Assembly: GCA_963691705.1 (NCBI GenBank)
Contig: OY829542.1
Location: 51,315,002 to 51,379,001 of the forward strand
Length of the DNA: 64,000 nucleotides
DNA from: Viola odorata
Lineage: Eukaryota; Streptophyta; Magnoliopsida; Malpighiales; Violaceae
Direction: 5' to 3'
The position numbers were made by a program, and so were the translations under genes. Under the pieces are notes generated by a model that searched no databases, was not told the origin of the DNA, and worked only from the letters and a program-made list of their open reading frames with translations. Below, piece by piece: positions 1-17,063 of this stretch (position 1 is the first letter of the stretch; every line of letters starts with the position of its first letter).

Positions 1-2821
<2,821 letters not shown>

Positions 2822-3683
2822 TGAAGCCTCGAATTGTTGTATACCAATGCACTAACTGCTGCCGCCAGAATTTTCAACAATTTTCATTTAAGCTTCATAA
2901 AAGCTCGGTTTTACTTGTTTCTTTTACCTGTTTATCCTCTCTTTAGGAAATACTTCTTGTTTGCTTGGGAAATTGTTCGGGGGCAGTTCTTCGGGCGTGA
3001 ACTAGGGTATATGTTGTCAAATGGTATATTTTGCTGTACTAAGTTGGTCGTAGCTAGCTAGCTGAAGCCATATGCAGTAGAGAACTGATTTTGATTGACC
3101 TTTTATTGACTATGGAGGAACTTTTGGAGTGGAATCGTCTCAGAAGTATTACTTAGTGCCCCTGATATCTATAAATTGCTCTAATCCGGTGATTATTCTC
3201 AGCTTAACGTAGACTCGAACCTAACACTTGAGTTGAGAACATACGAGTTACACATTCAAACACTAGATTTTTGATCTTTTTGAGTATCCTTTTTCTTTTC
3301 TAATAGGAAACTAACCTAATTCGAGTATAATTAGACCCGAAAGGGATTGCTTGGTTCTTCAATTCCTAGAGTCGAAGATGTGGACACATTCCGTTAATTT
3401 TGGTATATGATGGTATCAATGTATCATTACTGATATTTCTTGTGGGCTCATTCCTTTATAAATGTAATCAATACTGGCCCATGTCAGACCCAGCGCGACA
3501 GCAGTGAATGTGAGTAATCGTGAGGAGTGAAAACAGATCAAAATCCTCTTTCGATAGCTAACAAGATCAAAGATAAACCAAAACCAAAACCAAAACCAAT
3601 ACAGGGTCTTCAAATGTATCTCACTGATTTTTCAGATTCGAGAAGACGCAATACTGATCTGTCATTGAATTCTCTTCTATCCC
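2822..3683. other. 3' UTR of copy A and promoter region of RABH1 copy B
   Basis: About 860 bp between the tandem RABH1 genes. The first 300 bp or so are T-rich and probably the 3' UTR of copy A. Near 3578-3601, upstream of copy B, is a run of CCAAAA-type repeats. No gene or mobile element was recognised here. Confidence 0.5.
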
Positions 3684-3690
3684 TATAAAA
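3684..3690 (+). promoter_or_regulatory. Probable TATA box of RABH1 copy B
   Basis: TATAAAA lies about 72 bp upstream of the copy B start codon, at a distance that leaves room for a short 5' UTR. The call rests on sequence and position only. Confidence 0.45.
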
Positions 3691-3737
3691 TTCTACACAC
3701 GTTCTACATTTTGTCTTCTCTTGGATTTGTTGATTGA

Positions 3738-7215
<3,478 letters not shown>

Positions 7216-8325
7216 TGCCTTGAGGCTTTGTCTACTAAAGTCTACCAAGGCACCGGCTGTCGCCGCCGGAGCTCTCTGCCAATTTTTTGTTCAGCTTTCT
7301 TGATGTACTTGTTTCTTTCGTCCTCTCTTTTGGAAGTGCTTCTTGCATGCTTAGGGAAATTTTGACACTCCTACAGCTGCCAACCTAGGATGTATTTTGT
7401 TGTCACTGGTACACATAGTTGATGTACCAATTATGTTGGTCATAGATATCAATCATAAATATCCAATTTAAATGATTCTACCATTTTGGTTTCTAAACTT
7501 TAATACCCCCCAATATTCCTAGTAAAATACAAGGAAAGAGTTTATTATAACTTTTTTGATAAGTAAAAGTAGGATTCGAACTTTTGCTACCAATAAGATA
7601 ACTAATGAATTATATGTTTATTCATAATTTATTATAACTTTTTAGTACTTGTAAAATAAATAAAAGTCGGTAATTCCAGTTAAAATTTGTTTACTAAGGT
7701 ATATTTCTTGGTTTCTGAATTTTAATAGCCGGCTAGACAATGTAAGTTTGGTTTTTATTATTAGGTTCATTTTTGGCTATATAGACTTGAAGTTAATTAT
7801 TTAAGCTTGTTTTTAGTTTTTTACCATGTAAACTTAGTTTGATCATGTAATTTTGGCTGTCAATGTTTAAGCTTCGATTGTATTTTAACTATTTAAACTT
7901 AATTTAGACTTGGTTTGTTCATATACGTCCTATTTTTAGTATTTAAGGTCAATCTTTTTCACAATTTAAACTCAATTTTGATTATATATTAGAGCTTCTA
8001 CAGGTAGTATCCATGTAAGATGATAATATATTTTGGGGGTATGTGTTTAGGGAGGATGTTTGAAGGTGATTAATGGTTTGAACTCCTCTCAAATCTTGTT
8101 GAGCACCTTTCCCTCTTCCTCCTTGAGTGGCCTGGAATGGTCACAAGGGTGATAAATTCTTCAAAAGTTAAGTCAAATTTGGTTGGTGTAAAATTTAATA
8201 AACAATAATGAAAGTGATTAATGAGATAATGATTGATATGTAAGAAAATGATGATTGAGTAGAATAAATTAGTAGGGAATTTAGTAGTTGTGTGTATTTA
8301 TGATGATTTGTTTGAATAAGTCTAA
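7216..8325. other. Intergenic, AT-rich
   Basis: The first 200 bp or so are the likely 3' UTR of RABH1 copy B. The rest is AT-rich with loosely repeated phrases around 7640-7990 and no coding signal on either strand. No transposon ends recognised. Confidence 0.5.
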
Positions 8326-8865
8326 GGTGGTGTTTGACATTCTGATTCTGTACCAGAAAGCTGGTTTCTAAACCAAGAAGCTAACATTTGGTGTTTGGCA
8401 AACATCAGCGCGGCTGGGCTTCTCAAGAAGCCCAGTTCCTAAAACCCCAATTTCTCTCTTTCACTGGCCGAAAATGGGCCTTTCTGAAAATCAAGGATTT
8501 TCCATTTTGCGGGAAGCTGGTCCTTGAGATTTTTGGACAAAAATCTCAGCCCAAGTTCTATTTATTTACACATCTACTAGCTATAAAAGGTGGGAACAAA
8601 ACACTCATCTCCTCATTCTCCTCACGCAAGTTTCATTTTCCTCAAACACCACCTCATTGATCTTCTCTCAAATCCTCCCAGCAACAAATAACATTGTTCA
8701 GGTATCCTTCTTTTAATTTTTTCCTCACTTTCATCAATTACTAATAAACATCTCACTATTTTTTCTTTCATTCAACCTTCATTTCTTACCAAATCTGTTA
8801 ATTTTTCTGCAAAATTAGGGTTTCAGTCAAAAAGGAAAAGGAACGCCGGATCCGCTACAATCTAC

Positions 8866-8938
8866 TCCTACGTTTCACACCAACCTTGGTGATATCAAGT
8901 GCGAGATTGCTTGCGACGAAGTCCCAAAAGCAGCTGAG
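8866..8938 (+). pseudogene. Fragment of a CYP18-type cyclophilin (peptidyl-prolyl isomerase), first exon
   Basis: Reads TFHTNLGDIKCEIACDEVP then KAAE, the N-terminal strand of small single-domain cyclophilins (PPIL3/CYP18-1 group). It is followed directly by GT at 8939, so the exon's splice donor is kept. The initiator Met is missing and no downstream cyclophilin exon follows. Retention of the donor shows the piece was copied from genomic DNA and not from spliced mRNA. Too short to be active. Confidence 0.6.
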
Positions 8939-9509
8939 GTTAGTCCTCTCTCTCCTTCCCGGCCAAATTCTTAGTCTTTGGATACTAGCTTTTTGTGTAG
9001 TTGTGTGGGTTTCTGACATTTTGAACTTAAACTTAGTGGTTATTCTGAGTTTTGTTTATACTAGTAAATATTTTATTCAAAAAGATAAAACTTCCATCTA
9101 TTTTAAAAATCAGTCATGAGAATGACTTCTGCAAAGGTAAAGCACTAGTTTAGTGAAAAGTTAAGTATGGAAATGGCTTGTGTCTGAGTTTCTTGTTTGA
9201 ATCATTGCATTTTTCAAGCTTAGTTGTTGATTGCCTACCGCTAGATCAGTTTTTTGAAGGCGTAGTATGTTGTCTTAATCTTGTTCTGTTCTGGGTTTCT
9301 AGCTGTTTTCGTCCCTTAATTTGCCATTAATGACTTGTCATAACTTCCCAAGGAAGAACACCAGAAGCTCCACCCACCAAGGCACCAACCCCTACCGTAT
9401 TTTTTATGATTTTATTTTATTCAAAGCTTATAGTAGTAATATTCATATATGGTTAATGATGATGATTACTTCCACTTCTAGATTGCAATCAAAGCAAGAA
9501 TGATCTGTT

Positions 9510-9722
9510 TTGAAAATTGTGTTATCTTGGGTAGCTTTTTTGGTGGTGGGTGTACTGATTCCAGTCACAATTCTTAAGCTTTCTAATTGTTATGGGTGTG
9601 AGAAGTACCAGATTAAGAGTTTTGAGGTGGATATTGTAGCATCGCAGGCGGTTCTTGCTGCTGTTTCTTTGGTTTGCTTGTCACTGAGCTGGAAAAGCAA
9701 ATTAAAGGCTTATCAATTTTAG
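9510..9722 (+). pseudogene. Fragment resembling a DUF3537 membrane protein
   Basis: 70-aa open frame with VLSWVAFLVVGVLIP, a CYGCEKYQ segment and a second hydrophobic stretch ending VCLS. The order (membrane helix, CxxC segment, membrane helix) is what I recall of the first third of plant DUF3537 proteins. It stops where the family would continue. It lies between two other host-gene fragments on the same strand inside the hAT-like element. Moderate confidence; a protein search would settle it. Confidence 0.4.
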
Positions 9723-10309
9723 TGCATGGTCCTTTTTGGGTTACTTCAGAAGGTATTTACCATTAGCAAATCCTCTTTTGTTTTTTAAAGAACTTCCCTA
9801 TGCATCTCTTTAATTGTAGATATGTGACTGGTTGTATAATGTATTATAATACTACCATTTTGATGAGCTTATTTTTGCGGGTTGATCCACCCTCTGCATT
9901 TGTTTGTGCAGATAGCAAGATATATAAGGCTACTGAATGGTATATTTGTCAGATAAGTTGTTTTCTTCTTGATGCCTCCTAGGAGATCTTGAATTTATTT
10001 CAAATTGGTCGTAGACTTTTGTGGATAATTCAGTGGAATGTGGTGTTATATGACATGTGTACTACTGGTGCTGTTAGCTCACCATTACACTGCCATTGTT
10101 TTCTTTCAGTGTCATGTCTTAGCCCATAAGTCCAATTGTCCTTACAAGTTTCTAGCTTGCTGGCTGTATCGTTGTTCATTGCTTAGAGATAATAATGTAA
10201 ATTGATAACTAATGCAACCCAAAAATGGAATATTGAATGTAACTCTGGAGAACCATGTAGGACACATGATGTATATCCATCCACTCATCTAGGGATTGAG
10301 TGCAAGCAG

Positions 10310-10446
10310 GGGTGTTTGACAATTTCAGTGGTGCTGCGGCTGCTGAAAGCCCATCTGCCAGGGCAGGAAATGGTCCGAAGAGCAGTACGAGTGGAAGTAG
10401 CAGCAGCAGTAACAAGAGGAAGGAAAAAGGGAAGAAGCAATGGTGA
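10310..10446 (+). pseudogene. C-terminal fragment of an unidentified host protein
   Basis: Open frame reading GVFDNFSGAAAAESPSARAG, then a serine run and a basic tail KRKEKGKKQW before TGA. AG dinucleotides at 10305-10306 and 10308-10309 could mark an old splice acceptor. Composition (Ser-rich linker and lysine-rich tail) looks like the end of a real protein, but I do not recognise the family. Confidence 0.35.
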
Positions 10447-11282
10447 ACATCAGTGATATTCTTACATCTCTCATGCATCCAACTCCCAAATCTTGTAACC
10501 ATTTTGTAACCCTATAGGCACAGATTGTGAGCTGAAAAAGGCATGCTTCTTTTCTAGTACAAGGAAGACCTGTTGTAATCAGTTTGAGTTAATTGTTTTG
10601 ACTTGTTGGCTTAAGTAAAAAAAGTCCTTTAATAGTCAAGCATTTATATAGAGCTTCTAGCCTTGTACAGATTTTTCTTTCTGGTTTTTTCCCCTTTCCC
10701 TTAGCTATAAGCTTGGAAATTATATTGAAAGTAAGAGGTGTCCTAGCTTTTTCATTTTGAAAAAAGGGAAAACTCAATTTTCTACCGCAAGATTGGTAGT
10801 ATTATTTGAAGGAATGATCAAATAACTACTTTCCAATTACAAGACTGAACTTGATGCCTTTTATGAAATGGAACAAACTAACTACAGTTGCTAAGCAAGA
10901 GTGTATTATATATGTTGAAAAATGATTACAATATTAATGAAAATAAATTTTATTTATTTATGTTATTAAATAACTTTAATTTATTTATGATATTGGATAA
11001 ATATTATGTGGTAGATGTTAAATTATAAATAGATTGATTAAAAAATATATATATGTATTAAAAATATTAATTATAATACTTAAAATGAATTGTGTCTTTT
11101 ATAGTCATTTTACTTCCAAACTATAGTTTTAAAAAGCAGTTTTACCAAACACTTCTGTTATCTCACAGTACTTTTAAATTTTTTTTACCAAACAACATAC
11201 TTCATTTATCACAAGTCCTTTTCACACAGCACTTTTTCTCACAGAACTTTTCCAGCTAGAACCGAAACGCCAAACAGAGCCC

Positions 11283-12539
11283 ATGTGAGGTTTACGTAGG
11301 TCCCAACATATGACCCTTGGGGACGCATATGTCATTCTCTATTTAAAGATCTCTTGTACTTCAAGGCATAATTAATGCTCTGACGATCTTGATTTTTTGT
11401 GCCTCTCTCTTGCTGAAAGAGAGTGTTTGCTTTTCAGGCGCATTTAATGAACGCCGACTCCTTTTTGCAGGAGTTTTAAATGGCCTCATACTTTGATCTC
11501 CAAATGTTGTTGGGGAGTTGTTGAGAAAATTTGCCTGTTGCGATGGGATCCATTTGAGGTGTATCACTTAGTCGTAGCTCACTTTTGAGCTGCGTCGTTT
11601 GCTCGCTCTTGTTACTACCGCTTTCGCTTCTCACACTTCTCTTGCTTCTCTCGCTCCTCTCACTCCTCTCGTTTTCGCTTATCACTTTGTGTCGCTTGTC
11701 CCTTCGTGTCACTTGTCACTTTGTGTCGCTTGTCGCTTCACTTATTCTCTCTTCTCTAGTGGGAGCGTTTTGATGACTTTTGTTGAGTAGATTTTGTGCT
11801 CTCATTTTGCGCTCTTAGTGTAAAGCGATTTATGAATATGTTATCATAAGCCTAAGCTATAGTTAGACTTGTATGAGTATGGACTTCCTGAGTTATGTGC
11901 GTAGATTGTGTACTAACAACTCCTCAAATCAATAATGGATATTGAAATTCTTTATCGGGAAAAAATAAAGTAGAATGAAATGATAAATAATTACATTATG
12001 ATCATTTAATTTATAAAAAAAAATATAGTAAAGTTAACTTTAGGTTTGTACTCAATGTTTAAATAACACCTCAAGTTTCAATTTTGTTCAATGTGAACCC
12101 TAAATTTGCCAATTTGTTCAAAACAAATCCTAATTTCAAAATTGACTTAAGTCATATTTGTCAACTTCATATAAGGCCTTAACATTTAGCTAACGTGGAA
12201 ATATAAAAATAAAAATAAATGATGTGGATTTTTTTCTCCCTCCCTGCACATCGTTTGCTAACATGGATATTCTCTTAGAAAAAATAAATTAACATATAAA
12301 TAATTAAATATAAAACAAAAAATATGAAAAATTCCATAAAATTAATAGAAAATTGTAGAAATTAAAAATAGTAGATTAAGAAATCTTTAAAAAGTAACCT
12401 AATTGCTAAGAATATAATTATATATATTGCTAAAAATTGCTAAGTACCAAGAAAAATCAGAAAAAAATTCCAAAAATATTATAATTTAAAAAAAAAATCA
12501 TGACAAAAATGAATTGTTAAAAAATAAAGAACAATCAAA
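11283..12539. other. Intergenic with low-complexity pyrimidine tract
   Basis: 11585-11750 is a degenerate run of TTCTC/CTTGTCxCTT repeats that gives false Leu/Ser-rich open frames. From 12000 on the sequence is strongly A+T-rich. At 12040-12180 phrases such as CCTAAATTTGCCAATTTG recall ends of plant repeats, but no partner end was found. Confidence 0.4.
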
Positions 12540-13440
12540 AAAATAAAAAATATATATATCGTACCAGCTTTAGTTATGTCTTGATAGGTGTCGAAGCCGT
12601 AAAAAATAAATATAACTTATCAGTACCTACAAAAGCTTACAAATAATGGTAAGAGGTTCGATTCACGGAGAATGAGTAAACTTAAATAAGATAAATACCA
12701 TATTTAAACACTTAAGCAGAATGGGGGTTTTTTGTTTAAAGCTAAAAATTGAAAAAGCAATTAAAGAAACAGGTCAAGAACGAACAATCGAATAAAAAAA
12801 TCATAGTAAAGTCTAAAATAAGTTACGATTCATAAGTATTCGATCATTGATGCACAAATATTCCTTTCTAATCTACATAATTGCTATAGAATCAAGGTAC
12901 TCTTATGACTCTTACTTCCCTAATGTATCAAAACCATATCATGTACGTTTAGAGATGATTTCTAATCAACTAATCAACTAGCACCTTGCTAGTTAAAGGG
13001 ATTACTAAAATTGATTGATTGTTGAATAGGGGAAGACAATTCTAAGCCAAGACACCTCGGTTGTCAATCGAGCTTGAACCTAAATACTATTCTCTCTAGC
13101 TTTTCAGAGTTAGTCGTCTACTTCGATCTTCTTGGTCCGTAAATGGCTCAATAAATGATTGTCGTAACCAAAAAGAATGACGGTTTCAGATTAGAATCTA
13201 GGTTGATCAGACATAAACCTAACATGAAAAGTAATCAAGTATTTTAGAGAACACATATATGCAAACATAGAAATAGACAAGAAAATTAAAGAAAATAATA
13301 AACTGATTAAATATAAAATTCCGCGCCTTCAAGGTTGAAGACGACAGGAGAAAACGAGTTTAAAATCAGTGAAAAGAAAGAAGAGAGGCTGCTAGACGTC
13401 CTCCCTCAAAAACCCTAGGAGAATATATATAGTTTAATTA
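12540..13440. repeat. Probable remnant of a non-coding LTR-retrotransposon-like repeat
   Basis: Higher-complexity block with phrases such as GATAGGTGTCGAAGCCG and GGTTCGATTCACGGAGAATG, followed by untranslated sequence without a long open frame. This style matches non-coding internal regions of plant LTR elements I have seen, but neither LTR nor target duplication is identifiable. Weak call. Confidence 0.3.
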
Positions 13441-15137
13441 CTAATTGTATTTTAATCACTACTCTCTCTCCGATTAGAACTCTAACTGATGAGGTCGAAA
13501 GAAGTTGGAACTCTAACACTCCTGGAGACAATCCAGCTGGTCCAACGCACGTGCCTTCGAAATATCTATCTTTAAGTAGTGCATGGAAACCGGGACTCTC
13601 TGCCAACCAAGAAGGATCGTCTTGGCCAAGAGACTGACCAAGAAAGGTGTCAGCACAACTTTGTCTAGATTTCACTCTTTTCTACCAATTTTTTCATTTT
13701 TTTTGTTCCATAACTATTTATGCAAATGTAGAGAAATTCATTTCTAATTAGTAGAACCACCATCTAAATTGTATGAAAATATATGGTAAAACAGCTACAA
13801 ATTATGACCAATCAATGTCATCGTTGACAATCTCCACCATCACCATTATGTTTAATTGCCATAAAATAAAGTAATGATAGAAAAAATAATTGAGCTCATT
13901 TGGCAAAAATTATGCCTTAAAATTATTATTGTTCGACGGTGATGGGGAGATTGTCACGGTGATATAACTGGGGCTGATATGGTTGTTACGATATATAATT
14001 TTTTTATTTTCTATTTTTTTCTTGATTTGTTAAAATTTTCTAATTTTTTCGGATATTTAATTGCGTATTTATTTATCACACTTTTTTTTTATAAATTAAT
14101 ATCTTTAATATATTTTCATTAACCGATGATACGCCTAAATAAATTCATCTTTATTTATCACACTTTAATCTATTTTTTCGATAAGTAGATAGATAATGGT
14201 TCTTATAAAATATAAAAATTTAAGATATAAATAGAACTTTTATTATTTTTTTTCATGTATGATGTCTTACCAATTTCCTTACTAGACTTTTTAAGTAAAA
14301 ACTAATTATTACCATTAAAATAGTTTGACAGTAATTTTCAATTTTATTTTCTTTTGGTTCATTGAACTTGTACTGCTTGACAAGTCATCAACAACCCCAA
14401 TATTGTCCTATAAAAGCCGAAGAAGCAAGTCTAAATTTTCATCTTAAAAATAAAGTTGGAGATAAGTTCTTTTCACTTAGAAACATACTAGAAAATTATT
14501 AGGGTAAAGAGCTCAAATTTAGTTTTCTGGTATGTTACTGATGTGCGTAGAGCTTATTATCTCCATTCAAACAAGTATTTTTGTATATGTATAATTTTCA
14601 TTTTAAATGGTACTATTATTTAATTAGTTATATTTGAATCAAAAGAGAGATTTTTAATGGGATTGTTTTCTATACCTTGAAACATCGCTCGTATCTGATA
14701 TATTTTGATTGTTTTTATTACCAAGTCATTTTTATTGTAAGGTAACTACTTAATTACGTATGTTTTCCAGACAACATACGCAGACGCACACGTATACATA
14801 TTTCTTACATTGTTATTATACACATTTGCTACACTGTTATTCCATTTTTAACCTTTCGAAATTGCACTTGGCAATTGTAATGTATCATACGCTTGTTCAC
14901 GGGTCACTTCGGAAGCTCAAAGAGTGCACTTGTTAGGTCAGCCTCGTGTTAATTTAGAGTATTGACTATCTTATGATATTGTTGGGTCTAAAAAATTAAA
15001 CATATAAATTGTAATCTTCAAATCTGGATAATTATAACATGAGATCCTCCACAAGTGAGGTAAAGAACCTTAATCAAACAGCTAGTAACCTAATTAGAAG
15101 ATGAGTTGAAATAAAAATACCACTCACAGCAAGGAAG
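13441..15137. other. Intergenic, AT-rich, with a small foldback
   Basis: GACAATCTCCACCATCACC (about 13827-13846) pairs imperfectly with GGTGATGGGGAGATTGTC (about 13938-13956), giving a foldback of roughly 130 bp that could be a worn MITE. Otherwise no coding or repeat signal was seen. Confidence 0.35.
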
Positions 15138-15704
15138 CTACACCAAATCAGTGATGCATAGTGCAATATCGCATAAGTAAAAGAGATTGTCATTCAACTT
15201 AGTCAGTGGAGAAACTTCTCCTCTCTTTCTCTTGAACCCTTCTTCACACGTTCTTGATGCTTCCATCACTGCCTTCAGCTCCACATAGGCGTTACTATAA
15301 TGTTCGGACAAGAACGCCGCGACGCCATCGATCAACCCCACAATAGCATTCGAGTATAGCTCCAAGCAGTCCTGCAACCTAGCCACCACGAAAGGGTTGA
15401 AAGCTCCACTGTCCAACAAGTTATTGATGCTCGAGACGGAGGAGGTTGCGTTCTTTATAGCTAGTTCCATGACGATTACTGCTAGTCCGTGGATGTTTGA
15501 AGTGTGGCTGGAAGGGATTACTTGAAGAGAAGTTTTGCAGAAGTTGTAGCTGAAATGAGTAGAATGTTCCTCTACACATCTTTTGCAGGTCCGGTTCACT
15601 ATATCAACTGTATTCGGTACTAAAGGATCGCAGCTGGTACTTTTGTTATTTGAGAACAGAAAGAAGAAGCAAATAACAAAGGAGAAGAAACAAATGCGCC
15701 TCAT
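15138..15704 (-). CDS. PMEI/invertase-inhibitor-like secreted protein 1
   Basis: Single-exon gene for a small secreted four-helix-bundle protein of the pectin methylesterase/invertase inhibitor family (close in style to Pla a 1-like 'putative invertase inhibitors'). The open frame can begin at 15758, but I prefer the internal ATG at 15704 (MRRICFFSFVICFFFLF), which starts directly with a strong signal peptide; that gives 188 aa. The four cysteines that form the two conserved disulfides are present in TCKRC, YNFC, DCLELY and TCEEGF, and the typical PLTKLNDNLFYLCDIAL last helix is intact. Such proteins act in the cell wall on pectin methylesterase or acid invertase; sequence alone does not say which. 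One of three related minus-strand genes (also 28262 and 30965). Confidence 0.85.
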   Translation of the reverse strand: MRRICFFSFVICFFFLFSNNKSTSCDPLVPNTVDIVNRTCKRCVEEHSTHFSYNFCKTSLQVIPSSHTSNIHGLAVIVMELAIKNATSSVSSINNLLDSGAFNPFVVARLQDCLELYSNAIVGLIDGVAAFLSEHYSNAYVELKAVMEASRTCEEGFKRKRGEVSPLTKLNDNLFYLCDIALCITDLV

Positions 15705-16896
15705 TATTTTTCCTCTTTTCTTGTAGGTTAGTTTTGGTAGGAAACTGCGTTTACACATTGAATTGCTTGTTTATGCAACAAAGTTTCGTGTAAATACTGT
15801 AAACTGTGAGCACTCTGACTCTTGGTGGGCCAATACAATACGGATAAGGTTTGTCATTACCGGATGAATTTAAAATACTTATGACTCACATTTTAAGAAA
15901 AAAAAGTCATATTGTTAGAACTCGGAAGCATCAAGATCAAGCTTCCTCGACGAAGAAGCTTGATGCATCCAAAGCATCACTATTGAACAATATAATGCAA
16001 AAATCCTGTGCAAATAATAATACATGTTCGGCTCTGTTAACCAAAAGAGGACGTTGCTTTGTGCCAATTCCAAAACAAAACAGGATTGTAACCAGATGAA
16101 ATCGAAAGGGAATATGGACAAGTGACCTTTGAAATCAACTGTAGTCATCATGTATGGACTTATCTGACAAGACAAGAAGGAAACTACCAAGAAGGTCACT
16201 CTTAAGAGAGAGTAGTCGTGTGTTCAAGTAATGCTTTATTAGGCGGGTAAACAAGACAGGAAACTCAAGTTTCCGACTACGTCGACCCAGTAATGAATGT
16301 TTTGCATAATATTGGTAGTAAAACTGAAAAATTCGAGCAGTTACCATAGAATCTGTCAAGGGTATGCAGAATTGCATAGGGCTGCATCGCAGACCAGAAA
16401 GGCAGTCAATCACTTTTGATAGTCAAATCTGAAGACCCATGATATGCAAATGTCCTTTCAAAGTTCCTTATTAAAATCTTAAACTGCCACATTTGCAATC
16501 TATGCAAATGGGGACTCATCTGGAACAAGGCGGCCAGCCGCCGATTATGAAATTTATGCTGGCAGCTTTTGGCTCTGCACAATAACTTGTGCAACCACTC
16601 AAGCACAGCAGGAGCTTCGTTGATCCATCAGAGTAATGTGCACTTCGCAACAATACCACTGCAATGGATCGATTCTCGAGAGGCCCTAAATTTTACCAGA
16701 TTGCTGTGCGCTCAGTTAGACACAGTAATCACACATTACCCCCCACAAGTCTTAGTTTAAAGCCCAAAGAAGTTACAACAACATAACTCTCTGTATTTCA
16801 AAATATTACCCGTACTTTCTTCATTCCTGATTAGGAAATGTAAAACTGCCACAATTGTTCACTCATGCAAATGGGGCCATCACCATCATCAAATTG
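15705..16896. other. Intergenic between PMEI-like gene 1 and the CARS 3' end
   Basis: Holds the PMEI-like gene 1 promoter and probably the CARS 3' UTR. Two related stretches, near 16485-16515 and 16847-16877, share CTGCCACA and ATGCAAATGGGG, suggesting a partial duplication of the 3' flank. The open frames here overlap one another on both strands and show no family resemblance. Confidence 0.4.
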
Positions 16897-17063
16897 GTAC
16901 AGATGATGATGGGTTTTTTTCCTCCTTTTCCACAACAGGTACAGATGATGATGGTCTTTTCTACTCCTTTTCCACGACAGGTACGGATGATGATGGTTTT
17001 TCCTCCTCCTTTTCCACAACAGGTATGGATGATGATGGTTTTTCCTCCTCTTCCACAACAGGT
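16897..17063. repeat. Coding minisatellite, about 42-bp unit x 4, in the CARS last exon
   Basis: Four tandem units beginning GGTAC/GGTATxxATGATGATGG. The last unit is shortened by three bases. Read on the minus strand each unit encodes [16 protein letters not shown] peptide. One unit carries TAG where its neighbours have GAG, and this is the stop codon at 16961-16963. Confidence 0.85.

Larger units (their letters stand above)
8326..11282. mobile_element. hAT-like non-autonomous element carrying host-gene fragments
   Basis: Left end near 8326 reads GGTGGTGTTTGACATTCTG. The complement of the right end reads GGGCTCTGTTTGGCGTTTC. These share the TGTTTGxCxTT core seen in many plant hAT-type inverted repeats. 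Inside, all on +, are a cyclophilin exon (8866-8938), a DUF3537 membrane-protein segment (about 9510-9722) and the tail of an unidentified protein (10310-10446). No transposase is seen. I could not find a clean 8-bp target duplication, so the exact ends and superfamily are tentative. The alternative is a group of unrelated pseudogene pieces that happen to lie between two degenerate repeats. Confidence 0.5.

Noticed and set aside
11585..11790. Leu/Ser-rich open frames, membrane-protein-like
   Set aside because: Products of a degenerate pyrimidine repeat; two frames are open at once, as expected for low-complexity DNA.
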